Source of the DNA: an uncultured Eubacteriales bacterium
Lineage (GTDB): Bacteria; Bacillota; Clostridia; Oscillospirales; Acutalibacteraceae
Length of the DNA stretch: 64,000 nt
Reading direction: 5' to 3'
Assembly: GCA_934457115.1 (NCBI GenBank)
Contig: CAKSHI010000003.1
Location: 66,341 to 130,340, forward strand
Shown: positions 1 to 8,526 of the stretch, in pieces
Layout of the letters: every line of letters starts with the position of its first letter
Position numbering within the stretch: the first letter of the stretch is position 1
Made by a program: the position numbers and the translations under genes
Notes under the pieces: generated by a model
Told to the model about the DNA's origin: nothing
What the model saw: the letters and a program-made list of their open reading frames with translations, nothing else
The model's database searches: none

Positions 1-2
1 TT

Positions 3-353
3 GCGTTACTGGTTGGAGGTATTGGTATTATGAACATGATGCTTGTATCAGTGACGGAACGTACTAAAGAAATAGGTCTTAAAAAGGCCTTAGGTGCAGA
101 GCCTAAGAGGATTCAGTTGCAGTTTTTAATAGAATCTGTGCTTTTATCTCTTATAGGAGGATTTATAGGTCTTGGATTAGGTTTATTAATCTCATGGGCT
201 ATTTGTGTATCTATAGATATGGCATTTGTAGTTTCAATAAAAACTGTATTACTTGCAGTGGGCTTTTCGGCAGGTGTAGGGGTTATATTTGGATGGGCCC
301 CGGCTAGAAAAGCAAGTATGTTAAACCCAATTGATGCACTAAGAAGTGAATAA
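3..353 (+). CDS. ABC transporter permease, MacB/FtsX type (C-terminal part)
   Basis: This is the 3' end of a gene that starts before the window; the frame is open from base 3. The visible 116 residues begin ALLVGGIGIMNMML and contain VTERTKEIGLKKALGA, the hallmark of the FtsX-like permease domain of MacB/LolC-type exporters, followed by two hydrophobic segments and the closing ARKASMLNPIDALRSE that matches the usual C-terminus (PARKAARLDPIEALR). The family works with a cytoplasmic ATPase to move lipoproteins, peptides or antibiotics across or out of the membrane. The substrate cannot be told. The partner ATPase is presumably upstream, outside the window. Confidence 0.9.
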   Translation, partial: ALLVGGIGIMNMMLVSVTERTKEIGLKKALGAEPKRIQLQFLIESVLLSLIGGFIGLGLGLLISWAICVSIDMAFVVSIKTVLLAVGFSAGVGVIFGWAPARKASMLNPIDALRSE

Positions 354-367
354 ATATTAATTATTTT

Positions 368-395
368 CCCGGCACGTATTAGGTTATGTGCCGGG
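368..395 (+). terminator. Hairpin after the permease gene
   Basis: CCCGGCAC and GTGCCGGG form an 8-bp GC-rich stem around a 12-nt loop, 15 bases after the stop codon. The following tract (ATATTTGT) is only moderately T-rich, so termination is likely but not certain. Confidence 0.6.
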
Positions 396-489
396 ATATT
401 TGTAAAGTGAAGCTTGTATTATAGTATAATAAATTTATGGGCAAAATAATTAGTATAGTTTACTGTTTTATTATAAAGGAGGTTTGAAT

Positions 490-1293
490 TTGGATTATGT
501 AAGAAATCTTGGTATATCTACTGCATCACTATATCCCATGTATACTGAAGAGTCATTTGAAATGCTCTCAAAAATGGGGATAAGACTTTTTGAGATTTTT
601 ACAAATAGTCCTTGTGAGATAGAAGATGAGTTTATTGATAAGATAAACTCTATTAAGAAAAACTATGAATGCAGGATAAAATCATTACATCCATTTACAA
701 GCGGGATTGACCCGTTTATGCTTTTTTCAAATTACTATAGACGTTTTGAAGATATGCTAAAGTACTACGAGAAATTTTTCAAAGCTGCAAATAAACTTGG
801 GGCTGAAATAGTTGTATTGCATGGCGACAAATATAATAAGGCCAATGCTATTAAAGAAGAAGAATACTTTGAAAGGTTTTCTAAACTTGCAACCCTTGCT
901 AAAAAGTATGACGTTATTTTGGCTCAAGAAAATGTCAACCTATTTAGAAGTCAAAATATAGATTTTATAGATAGAATGAAGAAAAGCTTGGGGGACGAAG
1001 TGAAATTTGTCTTCGACATTAAGCAAGCGATTAGGGCAAATGAGGACCCATTTGAACTTTGCAAGGTCATGGGTAAAAACTTAGTGCATCTCCATTTAAA
1101 TGACCATGATGATGAAAATGATTGCCTTTTGCCATGCAAGGGGACAATGGACTACAAAAGGCTTTTTAAAATATTAGACTCAATAGATTATGAGGGAAGT
1201 ATAATAATTGAGGTATATAGAAATGCTTTTTCAAATGTTGATGAATTGGTAGATTCATATGACAAATTTAAAGAGTTATATATTAAAAAATAA
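490..1293 (+). CDS. Sugar phosphate isomerase/epimerase-like TIM barrel protein
   Basis: About 267 residues, AP-endonuclease-2/xylose-isomerase-like fold. Visible metal-site style motifs in order along the barrel: KSLHPF, VVLHGDK, LAQENVN, FVFDIKQA, LVHLHLNDHD and a late IIIEVYR, which supply the His, Glu and Asp ligands typical of the family. Members isomerise or epimerise small sugars or inositols, or act as endonuclease IV; the lack of the full DNA-repair signature makes the sugar function more likely, but the substrate is unknown. Start: a TTG at 484 is in frame but sits one base after AAAGGAGG (475-482); the TTG at 490 lies 7 nt after it and was chosen. Monocistronic between two hairpins. 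Confidence 0.75.
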   Translation: MDYVRNLGISTASLYPMYTEESFEMLSKMGIRLFEIFTNSPCEIEDEFIDKINSIKKNYECRIKSLHPFTSGIDPFMLFSNYYRRFEDMLKYYEKFFKAANKLGAEIVVLHGDKYNKANAIKEEEYFERFSKLATLAKKYDVILAQENVNLFRSQNIDFIDRMKKSLGDEVKFVFDIKQAIRANEDPFELCKVMGKNLVHLHLNDHDDENDCLLPCKGTMDYKRLFKILDSIDYEGSIIIEVYRNAFSNVDELVDSYDKFKELYIKK

Positions 1294-1296
1294 AAC

Positions 1297-1336
1297 AACG
1301 CTCCTTTAGCATATTTTATTGCCAAGGGAGCGTTTT
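1297..1336. terminator. Bidirectional terminator between convergent genes
   Basis: AACGCTCC(TTT) at 1297-1307 pairs with (AAG)GGAGCGTT at 1324-1334. A T-run follows on the plus strand, and the A-run before the stem gives a T-run on the minus strand, so it can serve both the upstream plus-strand gene and pheT. Confidence 0.8.
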
Positions 1337-1346
1337 ATATTAATAA

Positions 1347-3419
1347 TTATCTAAATACGACGTTCATATCATTTTTTAATTTTGAGATGAATGTATTTTC
1401 TACATTTTCTATTGATTGAGAGCTTAGAGTCTCTTCCTTACTTGAATATGTGACCTCAAATAAGACTGCATGGAGTTCTTTAGGCATGAGTTTATCAGTA
1501 TATATATCCTCGACTGTGACGGATTTTACAATGTTACTTGAGCTCTTTATTACATCGATAATACTTTGAGACTCTATATTTTTGTTGTATAGGAAATTAT
1601 ATTGTCTTGTGACAGGTGGGAACTTGGATTCATAACGAAGGCGCTTGTTTTGCCTTTTAATATTCTCAAGATAAATTTCGCAAAAGAATATACCATCTCT
1701 TAAAAGCTTGGAGTTTTGGACATTTTTAATAGCCTTCTTATCGACTTCACCAACAATACCTATAGTTTTGCCATTTAATTTTATATCACAGCCTGTCGAC
1801 TCTACAAAGAATGGATAGTCATTTTGTTCAATTGTATAATCAAGTCCAAACTCTTTTAGCAAGACGTCTACGTAATTTAACATATCGTAGTATGAATATT
1901 TTATGTCTTTGTTAATTCCAAATCCTCTTTTTAGCCTTGATCCTGTAGTAATCATAGCTAAAGTATCTTTTTCCATAACACCCGTATCAAATGAGTCGTT
2001 CTTGAAATATGTTCTTCCAAGTTCAAACAGTGCTAGGTCGTAATTATTTCTTGAATAGTTATATGCAAGACTGTCCGCAAGGGAATAAAGCATCGTAGGA
2101 CGCATTAGTGAATAGCTTTGAGAAATTGGATTTTGTATTACTAGGTCGGAATAGAGCCTATGGCCTTTTTCAATACCCATAGTTTTCATTGTGTTGGATG
2201 GTATGAATGAATAGGTGATTACTTCAAAGAAACCAAGGCCTACAAGAATATTTCTTATTTGATCCATGTTTTCCCATGTTTCATTTTTAGTAAACCCAAT
2301 TTCTATTTTAGGCATTTTGGGGGTTATGTTGTGATATCCATATATTCTTGCTATTTCTTCTATGATATTTATCTCTTTTTCAAGATCCAGACGATAGCTT
2401 TTGTATTCAACATTGATGACATCTTCGTCTTGGACTTTGCATATGAAATAATATTTTTCAAGCAAATCTATTATTTCTTTTTGGGTTAGATTTGTTCCTA
2501 AAATTTTGTTAGTCCTTGATACCCTAGTCGGAATGATATTGCTTTGTTGGCTATTGGGATAATAATCAAATGAAACAGGTTCAATATCGCCGCCGCAAAT
2601 TTCTTTTATTAGTTCGGCGCATTTAAGCATAATGGTTTCAGTACTTTTAACATCGACGCCTCTTTCAAATCTAAATGAAGAAGGTGTTGAGATCTTAAGC
2701 CTTCTGGAAGAAAGCCTTACTTTAACCTCATCGAATACGGCAGATTCAAGCATAATATTTTTAGTACTTTCTTCTACTCTTGAACTGTTTTCGCCAATAA
2801 TTCCTGCAACACAAAGTACCTTTTGATTGTCGGCTATGACTATATCGTTACTTTCGATTTCAGATTTAGTTTGAGCCAAAGTTGTTATTGTCCTTTTTTC
2901 TCCACTCAAAGAGACATTTATTTGATTGCCGGAGACTTTGTCGATATCATAGCTATGCATTGGTTGATTGTATTCAAGCATAACATAGTTTGCGATATCT
3001 ACTACGGGATTGATGCAGTTTACTCCAAGAGCTTCAAGGGACTCTTTTATATAAGAAGGAGTTTCTACATTATTATTAATGTTTCTAATTATCATTGCAG
3101 TAAAGCGTTTGCATACTTCGGGACCTTGAATGTTTATGTTAATAGGAAAGTCTTTGTTTGAAGGTTTTATATTGATATTTGAATCAGGTATTTCGATATC
3201 CTTTTCACCTTTAAATGCTAAGATTTCTCTTAAAACTCCACGATGACATAGGAAATCCGGTCTATTTGCTTTTACTTCGACCATTATAACCTTGTCGTTG
3301 TTATAATCCTGCATTGATTTTACTTCAAAGCCTTGAAGCTCAAGTATATCGAGAACTTCTTTTAAGCTTAATTCTTTATGATGAATTCTTTGTAGCCAGT
3401 TGAATGAAAATTTGAACAT
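1347..3419 (-). CDS. pheT: Phenylalanine--tRNA ligase beta subunit, short form
   Basis: 690 residues against about 790-800 in most bacteria. Forms the (alpha-beta)2 PheRS with PheS to charge tRNA-Phe. Recognisable parts: N-terminal strand (FSFNWLQ, residues 4-10), B3/4 editing domain beginning near residue 105, B5 domain near 295-370, a catalytic-like core, and a C-terminal FDX-ACB anticodon-binding domain (599-690, starting KFPPVTRQYNF). The chain passes directly from LELQGFEVKSM (27-37) to VEVKANRPDFL (47-57). The roughly 110-residue EMAP/OB tRNA-binding domain that normally lies between these two motifs (the latter usually reads TPNRpD) is missing with no break in frame. A good ribosome site, AAGGAGG, precedes the ATG. 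It is 13 bp downstream of pheS and surely co-transcribed. Confidence 0.95.
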   Translation of the reverse strand: MFKFSFNWLQRIHHKELSLKEVLDILELQGFEVKSMQDYNNDKVIMVEVKANRPDFLCHRGVLREILAFKGEKDIEIPDSNINIKPSNKDFPININIQGPEVCKRFTAMIIRNINNNVETPSYIKESLEALGVNCINPVVDIANYVMLEYNQPMHSYDIDKVSGNQINVSLSGEKRTITTLAQTKSEIESNDIVIADNQKVLCVAGIIGENSSRVEESTKNIMLESAVFDEVKVRLSSRRLKISTPSSFRFERGVDVKSTETIMLKCAELIKEICGGDIEPVSFDYYPNSQQSNIIPTRVSRTNKILGTNLTQKEIIDLLEKYYFICKVQDEDVINVEYKSYRLDLEKEINIIEEIARIYGYHNITPKMPKIEIGFTKNETWENMDQIRNILVGLGFFEVITYSFIPSNTMKTMGIEKGHRLYSDLVIQNPISQSYSLMRPTMLYSLADSLAYNYSRNNYDLALFELGRTYFKNDSFDTGVMEKDTLAMITTGSRLKRGFGINKDIKYSYYDMLNYVDVLLKEFGLDYTIEQNDYPFFVESTGCDIKLNGKTIGIVGEVDKKAIKNVQNSKLLRDGIFFCEIYLENIKRQNKRLRYESKFPPVTRQYNFLYNKNIESQSIIDVIKSSSNIVKSVTVEDIYTDKLMPKELHAVLFEVTYSSKEETLSSQSIENVENTFISKLKNDMNVVFR

Positions 3420-3432
3420 ATATATATCCTCC

Positions 3433-4443
3433 TTATAGTTGACTCCATAGACTTATGTCATTTTCATAGATTTTTCTTATTTCGCCCAAACCGTAATATA
3501 GCAAGGCTAATCTATTAAGACCAAGACCAAATGCAAAGCCCGTGTATTTTTCACTGTCGTAGCCTACACCCTCTAAAACATTAGGGTGAACCATTCCTGC
3601 TCCCAATACGGTAATCCAGCCGGAATTATTACAAGTTCTGCAGCCTTTTTGACCGCACTCAGTACATGACATATCTATAGCTGCGCTTGGTTCTGTGTAT
3701 GGATAATAAGAAGGCCTAAATCTTACTTTTATTTCTTCACCAAATACTTCTTTTAATAAGGTTGTCAATATCATTTTCAAGTTGGCAAATGATATATCTT
3801 CACCTATCATTAATCCCTCAACTTGATAGAACATAGGTGTGTGTTGAGGGTCTATATCGTCAACTCTATACACTGTACCCGGCGAGATGATTTGGATTGG
3901 AGGTTTACTTTGCTCCATTGATCTTATTTGTACGCAAGACGTGTGGGACCTTAAAAGAGTTGTAGGGGATGAAATATAGAATGTATCTTGCATATCTCTT
4001 GCAGGGTGATGAGCCGGCATATTTAGTTTTTCAAAGTTGTTTTTATCAAGCTCTACTTCAGGACCTTGTACAACTGAAAATCCCATATTTAAAAATAGAC
4101 GTTCCATTTTTTTATAAAGTTTTATAAGCGGGTGAGATGCACCAAGTTGGATATTATGTTTTACAATGGTATGGTCATATTTTAAAGTTTCATTAGTAAC
4201 ACAATTCTTAGACTTGAGATCTTCTATAGAGGAAGTCAAGAAGCATTTAAAATCATTTATTAATTTCCCTGCCTCTTTTTTATTTTCAGGTGCGACTTCT
4301 TTTAAAAGGGCGTAAAGCTCTTTTACTCCGTTCTTTAGGTATTTGCTGTTAATTTCTTGTACTTTATTTATCGAATCCGCATCTTTAATGATATTTAGAA
4401 ACTCTTCTTTTTTTTGAGCTATTTTTTGAGCTATTTCTAACAT
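3433..4443 (-). CDS. pheS: Phenylalanine--tRNA ligase alpha subunit
   Basis: 336 residues, normal length. Class II synthetase catalytic subunit: N-terminal coiled-coil arm (residues about 1-90), then the core with motif 2 region GTVYRVDDIDPQHTPMF, a Cys pair module (CTECGQKGCRTC, where many PheS have CFVCGGKGC), GAGMVHPNVLEGVGYD, and motif 3 GFAFGLGLNRLALLYYG. It activates Phe and is paired with the short PheT downstream. The start ATG follows TTGGAGG at a fitting distance. No T-box (the antitermination AGGGTGG-ACCGCG consensus) is visible upstream, although many Bacillota use one for pheST. Confidence 0.97.
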   Translation of the reverse strand: MLEIAQKIAQKKEEFLNIIKDADSINKVQEINSKYLKNGVKELYALLKEVAPENKKEAGKLINDFKCFLTSSIEDLKSKNCVTNETLKYDHTIVKHNIQLGASHPLIKLYKKMERLFLNMGFSVVQGPEVELDKNNFEKLNMPAHHPARDMQDTFYISSPTTLLRSHTSCVQIRSMEQSKPPIQIISPGTVYRVDDIDPQHTPMFYQVEGLMIGEDISFANLKMILTTLLKEVFGEEIKVRFRPSYYPYTEPSAAIDMSCTECGQKGCRTCNNSGWITVLGAGMVHPNVLEGVGYDSEKYTGFAFGLGLNRLALLYYGLGEIRKIYENDISLWSQL

Positions 4444-4515
4444 ATATCAAAACCTCCAATTTTTAATTGAAACACAAAAGTGAATCTATTATCGCTAAAA
4501 AAATATATAATTATT

Positions 4516-4544
4516 ATTATATATAAATTAGAGATAAAAGACAA
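4516..4544 (-). promoter_or_regulatory. Promoter of pheST
   Basis: On the minus strand TTGTCT (4544-4539) and TATAAT (4521-4516) are separated by 17 nt, about 70 nt before the pheS start. Confidence 0.7.
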
Positions 4545-4606
4545 CCGTTGTAAAGCAATAAATGGATAATATTTTGATTTCCTTTGAGGGATTATAATTT
4601 AGACAA

Positions 4607-4669
4607 AAATAATCAGCCTGCATTTCCCGTTATTTAAGAGGAGGAATGTGGGATGCAGGCTGATTATTT
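4607..4669 (-). terminator. Long hairpin terminator of the lysis gene pair
   Basis: A perfect 17-bp inverted repeat (4607-4623 with 4653-4669, containing ATCAGCCTGCAT) around a 29-nt loop. On the minus strand the stem ends in ATTTTTGT, as expected for an intrinsic terminator after the holin gene. Confidence 0.8.
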
Positions 4670-4686
4670 AAATTTACTTTATTATT

Positions 4687-5097
4687 TTAGTTTATTTCAT
4701 CAGTAAATTTTTTAAGGAATTTTTCTAATTTGGAGGCTCCTGGCAAACCTAACAATGACCAGTGCTTACAAATGCTTGTGAGCTCATAAAGACTTTGGCT
4801 TAATATAATTATCTCACATAGGCCGGGTTCACCAAGGTTTAAGACTTTGGATATTTCTTCAGGAATCAAGAAGAGAAAATTTATATTAAGTGCGTAATCA
4901 ATTAGGACACTGCAGCATGCTACTAAAATCATGGTGATTTTCATGATAATTCCCTTTTTGCCAATGCTTGAATTAAATCTTTTATCTATTATAGCTCTTG
5001 CGGAGCCTAATATTATATCTATTAGTATAAGAGATATTAAGCTTAGCATTAATGGGCTTGTTTGAAGCCAATTTAAGGTGTGATTTAGTATATTCAT
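4687..5097 (-). CDS. Phage-type holin (Phage_holin_4_1 family)
   Basis: 136 residues with hydrophobic stretches at the N-terminus (SPLMLSLISLILIDIILGSA), in the middle (ITMILVACCSVLIDYAL) and near residue 90, plus the family's conserved linker FNSSIGKKGI. Toxin-secretion/lysis holins of this family form membrane holes that release an endolysin. Start: a GTG at 5106 is in frame, but GAGGTGG overlapping the endolysin stop lies only 5-7 nt before the ATG at 5097, which was chosen. It directly follows the GH25 endolysin gene and shares its transcript. No other phage gene is near. Confidence 0.85.
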   Translation of the reverse strand: MNILNHTLNWLQTSPLMLSLISLILIDIILGSARAIIDKRFNSSIGKKGIIMKITMILVACCSVLIDYALNINFLFLIPEEISKVLNLGEPGLCEIIILSQSLYELTSICKHWSLLGLPGASKLEKFLKKFTDEIN

Positions 5098-5107
5098 AAA
5101 GTCCACC

Positions 5108-6061
5108 TCAATTTGGAATCTTTAAACTTTGGCCGGGGTAAATTGTATCGCTTGTAAGCCCGTTTAATATTTTTATTTCATTGTATCTAAGCCCGTTTCC
5201 AAGTAAAAGTTCGGCGATTGACCATAGGGTATCCCCACTTTGAACCTTATACAATAATTTATTGTTGTTAATTATTTGGTGGGGTACCTTTATAACTTGG
5301 CCCGTATATATTGTATTAGGGTTCGATATAGAGTTTATGTTGGCTAAATAGGCATAGCTTGTACCGTATTTCATTGCGATTCCACTTAGTGTATCGCCTG
5401 CAGCTACAGTATATGTATCAAATGTGTCATCGCTGCTATATGCTTTTACATTTGACTTGCTGTTTTCTATTTCTTCAAATAAATTGCGGTACATATAGTT
5501 CATGTCGACATTTCCCTCTATGCCGTCTACTTTTCCACTTGATGAGTATTGCCAAACATCACATTCAAGTGAGGGCTTATCTATATCGTAGTGAGCAAGC
5601 CATAGGGTATATCGCATTTTTAGTTTGTCGTAATTTAAGTAATTATCAAACCAATTTTTATTAGCATATACACCCGCCCAATATCCTGCTTGTTCTATTC
5701 TTGAACAAAAGTCGATGCACATTTGGGTTCGTGTTTCATTATCATTTTTATTTGATATTGAGTCATCCTCTATATCAAAGTATATTGGCAGGTCGAGTTT
5801 TTCACCATTTAATATAGATAAGCAGAAATCAGCTTCTTTTACTGCGTCCTCTGCACTTTGTGCATAAGAGTAATGGTAGACTCCTACTTTTAAACCTGCA
5901 TTTTTGGCACCTTGAATATTTTTCTTGAAATATGGGTCTTCTTGATTACATTCATTTCTGCCAAATCCTGTGCGAATAATAGCAAAATCAATTGAATCAT
6001 TCTTTACTTTTTGCCAATCTATGTCTTTTTGCCACATAGATACGTCTATTCCTTTGTACAT
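5108..6061 (-). CDS. GH25 lysozyme (endolysin) with two LysM domains
   Basis: 317 residues. Residues about 1-200 are a glycosyl hydrolase 25 muramidase: GIDVSMWQ at the start, [14 protein letters not shown], the catalytic YFDIEDD and [21 protein letters not shown]. Two C-terminal LysM peptidoglycan-binding modules follow (about 216-262, [13 protein letters not shown]; about 270-316, [13 protein letters not shown]). No signal peptide is present, so release would depend on the downstream holin, as for phage endolysins. The enzyme cuts the MurNAc-GlcNAc bond. The pair sits alone between pheS and ruvC. Divergent from ruvC; the start ATG follows AAGGATAGG. Confidence 0.93.
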   Translation of the reverse strand: MYKGIDVSMWQKDIDWQKVKNDSIDFAIIRTGFGRNECNQEDPYFKKNIQGAKNAGLKVGVYHYSYAQSAEDAVKEADFCLSILNGEKLDLPIYFDIEDDSISNKNDNETRTQMCIDFCSRIEQAGYWAGVYANKNWFDNYLNYDKLKMRYTLWLAHYDIDKPSLECDVWQYSSSGKVDGIEGNVDMNYMYRNLFEEIENSKSNVKAYSSDDTFDTYTVAAGDTLSGIAMKYGTSYAYLANINSISNPNTIYTGQVIKVPHQIINNNKLLYKVQSGDTLWSIAELLLGNGLRYNEIKILNGLTSDTIYPGQSLKIPN

Positions 6062-6257
6062 ATAACCTATCCTTTCTTATTTTAGTTTAAGAGATATCTC
6101 TTTTAAAATGTATATACATATATCCGACCATAAGGGGTATTTTTAGCCCTTTTAAGGGCAATATTTGAAAAATTTTTAAAATAAAAAGTAAATTTGACAA
6201 TAAGCGTGGGTGAATATTGGATATTTTAAATTTAATGAATGACATAATATTTCAAAC

Positions 6258-6286
6258 TTGAATGAAAAAAGCATGTGTGATATACT
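6258..6286 (+). promoter_or_regulatory. Promoter of the ruvCAB operon
   Basis: TTGAAT (6258-6263), 17-nt spacer, TATACT (6281-6286), about 50 nt before ruvC. The AGGAGA ribosome site lies at 6325-6330. Confidence 0.7.
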
Positions 6287-6335
6287 AATAAATATTATGG
6301 GCAATTATGTTCTATTAGCGAATTAGGAGATAATT

Positions 6336-6857
6336 ATGGTTATTTTAGGAATTGACCCAGGCTACGCTATCGTAGGCTATGGGGCCATTGAATTTGCAAA
6401 CGGTAAATATAGAGATTTAGGTCACGGCGCTATATTTACTTATCCCGAGCAGGACTTTGCGCTAAGGCTTGAGATTATATATGATTCGATGGTAAAAATG
6501 CTTGAAAGTTGCAAGCCTGATGTGATGTCTATAGAGAAGCTTTACTTTCAAAACAATCAAAAAACTGCAATAAACGTGGCCGAAGCAAGGGGAGTTATCT
6601 TATTAGCCGCCAAGAAAGCGGGAGTCCCTATTTTTGAATATACGCCTTTGCAGGTAAAGACGGTCGTGACCGGCTTTGGCAAAGCCAAGAAAAAGCAGGT
6701 TATGCAAATGACCACAAGGCTTTTAAATCTAAAGGAAGTACCAAAACCTGACGACACTGCGGATGCATTGGCAATAGCAATATGTCATGCAAATGCTGCG
6801 GGGACAAATCTTAGAATGAACCTAATAAAAAGAAGGATAGAAAGAAATGTTATATAG
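6336..6857 (+). CDS. ruvC: Crossover junction endodeoxyribonuclease RuvC
   Basis: 173 residues, normal length. Resolves Holliday junctions as a homodimer by symmetric nicks. The four acidic metal ligands are visible: D in GIDPGYAIVGYG (start), E in SIEKLYFQNN, and the two D in KPDDTADALAIAICH. First gene of ruvC-ruvA-ruvB; its end overlaps ruvA by 11 nt, suggesting translational coupling. Confidence 0.98.
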   Translation: MVILGIDPGYAIVGYGAIEFANGKYRDLGHGAIFTYPEQDFALRLEIIYDSMVKMLESCKPDVMSIEKLYFQNNQKTAINVAEARGVILLAAKKAGVPIFEYTPLQVKTVVTGFGKAKKKQVMQMTTRLLNLKEVPKPDDTADALAIAICHANAAGTNLRMNLIKRRIERNVI

Positions 6858-7449
6858 TTTAAGAGGAAAATTGATATATAAAGAGCCTAGCTTCGCAGTA
6901 GTTGAGTGCGCAGGGGTAGGATATAAATGCTTTACTACCATGAATACCCAAAGACTTCTTGCTAATATTGGTGAGGAAGTTACACTATATACCTACATGA
7001 GTGTAAGGGAAGATGCGGTTGATTTATTTGGTTTTATAGATCAAAATGAGCTTTCATGTTTTAAGATGCTTATTTCTGTTTCCGGCGTTGGAGCAAAGGT
7101 TGGCCTAGGTATACTTTCAAGCCTTTCAAGTGAGCAAGTAGCAATGGCGATAGCCTCTTCGGACAGCAAGACACTTACTGTAGCTCCGGGAGTTGGAAAC
7201 AAGCTTGCTCAAAGGATCATTTTAGAACTAAAAGACAAACTTAAAAATAAAGAAGTGCAGAGCAACTTAGGCTCAAAAGTTCGTGCGGGAGCTAATATTA
7301 CCAATAATGTAGGAGAGGCCATAAATGCCCTTGGAGTTTTAGGATATGCATCGGCAGATGCTGCAGCGGTTGTCGCAAAGTTTGACAGTTCACTTCCCGT
7401 TGAAGAACTAATTCGACTTTCTCTTAGAGCAATGGCGGGAGGCAAGTAA
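6847..7449 (+). CDS. ruvA: Holliday junction branch migration protein RuvA
   Basis: 200 residues. N-terminal OB fold (MLYSLRGKLIYKEPSFAVVE, VREDAVDLFGF), then two helix-hairpin-helix motifs (SGVGAKVGLGIL and APGVGNKLAQRI), a linker, and the C-terminal RuvB-binding domain (EAINALGVLGYASADAAAV). Tetramers grip the four-way junction and load RuvB. It overlaps ruvC and is followed 3 nt later by ruvB. Confidence 0.98.
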   Translation: MLYSLRGKLIYKEPSFAVVECAGVGYKCFTTMNTQRLLANIGEEVTLYTYMSVREDAVDLFGFIDQNELSCFKMLISVSGVGAKVGLGILSSLSSEQVAMAIASSDSKTLTVAPGVGNKLAQRIILELKDKLKNKEVQSNLGSKVRAGANITNNVGEAINALGVLGYASADAAAVVAKFDSSLPVEELIRLSLRAMAGGK

Positions 7450-7452
7450 TTT

Positions 7453-8469
7453 ATGGAATTTGATTTTGAAAATAGGCTTGTAGGCCCGGATGAAATCCCG
7501 GAGGATACCGATATTGAAAATCCTTTAAGACCGTCCTTGATGGACGAATATATAGGCCAAGAAAAGGTAAAAGAAAATCTTAAAGTTTTCATAGAGGCTG
7601 CAAAAATTAGGAGAGAGTCTTTGGATCATGTGCTTTTATATGGTCCGCCGGGCTTGGGAAAAACAACCTTGGCCGGCATTATAGCCAATGAAATGGGAGT
7701 CAACATAAGGATAACTTCAGGCCCTGCAATAGAAAAGCCGGGGGATCTTGCCGCATTGCTTACTAATTTAAGTGAGGGAGATGTCTTGTTTATTGACGAA
7801 ATCCATAGACTCTCAAGGAGTGTCGAAGAAATACTTTACCCTGCTATGGAGGACTTTTCAATAGACATTATAACAGGCAAAGGTCAAATGGCTACGTCAT
7901 ATCACTTGCCGCTTCCAAGGTTTACGTTGGTAGGGGCAACGACAAGGGCAGGTCAGCTTTCGGCGCCGCTTAGAGACAGATTTGGAGTCGTTTTAAGGCT
8001 TGAAATGTACAGCCCTGAGGAGCTTGCAAGGATAGTTAAGAGAAGTGCCGGTATTTTAGGGATTGATATAGACGATGACGGAGCCTTGGAGATAGCATCA
8101 AGATCCAGGGGAACCCCTAGAATTGTCAATAGAATGCTTAAAAGAGTAAGGGATTTTGCCCAAATTATAAGTGGAGGGCATATTGACTTAAATATAGCAA
8201 GAGCTTCTCTTGATAGGCTTGAAATTGATGAATTGGGGCTTGACTCCAATGATAGAAGAATGCTTGAAACAATGATAAAATATTATGGTGGAGGTCCTGT
8301 CGGCCTTGAAACATTAGCAGCTTCAATAGGAGAAGAGGCCGTTACGATTGAGGATGTATATGAGCCATATTTGATGCAAATAGGATTTTTGACAAGAACT
8401 CCAAGAGGCAGAATGGTTACACGACTTGCATGCCAACACCTTAACTTAGATAATAATGAAAATACTTAA
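7453..8469 (+). CDS. ruvB: Holliday junction branch migration helicase RuvB
   Basis: 338 residues. AAA+ motor: [11 protein letters not shown], Walker A GPPGLGKT at residues 64-71, Walker [10 protein letters not shown] around 112-120, sensor [18 protein letters not shown] with arginine finger, and the C-terminal winged helix ([15 protein letters not shown]) that contacts DNA. Pumps DNA through the RuvA-bound junction. Third gene of the operon. Confidence 0.98.
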   Translation: MEFDFENRLVGPDEIPEDTDIENPLRPSLMDEYIGQEKVKENLKVFIEAAKIRRESLDHVLLYGPPGLGKTTLAGIIANEMGVNIRITSGPAIEKPGDLAALLTNLSEGDVLFIDEIHRLSRSVEEILYPAMEDFSIDIITGKGQMATSYHLPLPRFTLVGATTRAGQLSAPLRDRFGVVLRLEMYSPEELARIVKRSAGILGIDIDDDGALEIASRSRGTPRIVNRMLKRVRDFAQIISGGHIDLNIARASLDRLEIDELGLDSNDRRMLETMIKYYGGGPVGLETLAASIGEEAVTIEDVYEPYLMQIGFLTRTPRGRMVTRLACQHLNLDNNENT

Positions 8470-8526
8470 GAATCATAATATTGGTTTTTAGATAAATTTA
8501 TATGATGATAATAAGGAGATTTATAT

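Noticed and set aside
2259..3161. Plus-strand frames opposite pheT
   Set aside because: They lack ribosome sites and family resemblance and are explained as shadows of the conserved pheT coding strand.
4444..4686. T-box leader upstream of pheST
   Set aside because: No AGGGTGG-ACCGCG type antiterminator sequence or specifier hairpin was found; only a plain promoter is visible.
4687..6061. Prophage
   Set aside because: Only endolysin and holin are present; flanking genes are pheS and ruvC, and no integrase or structural genes occur in the window.
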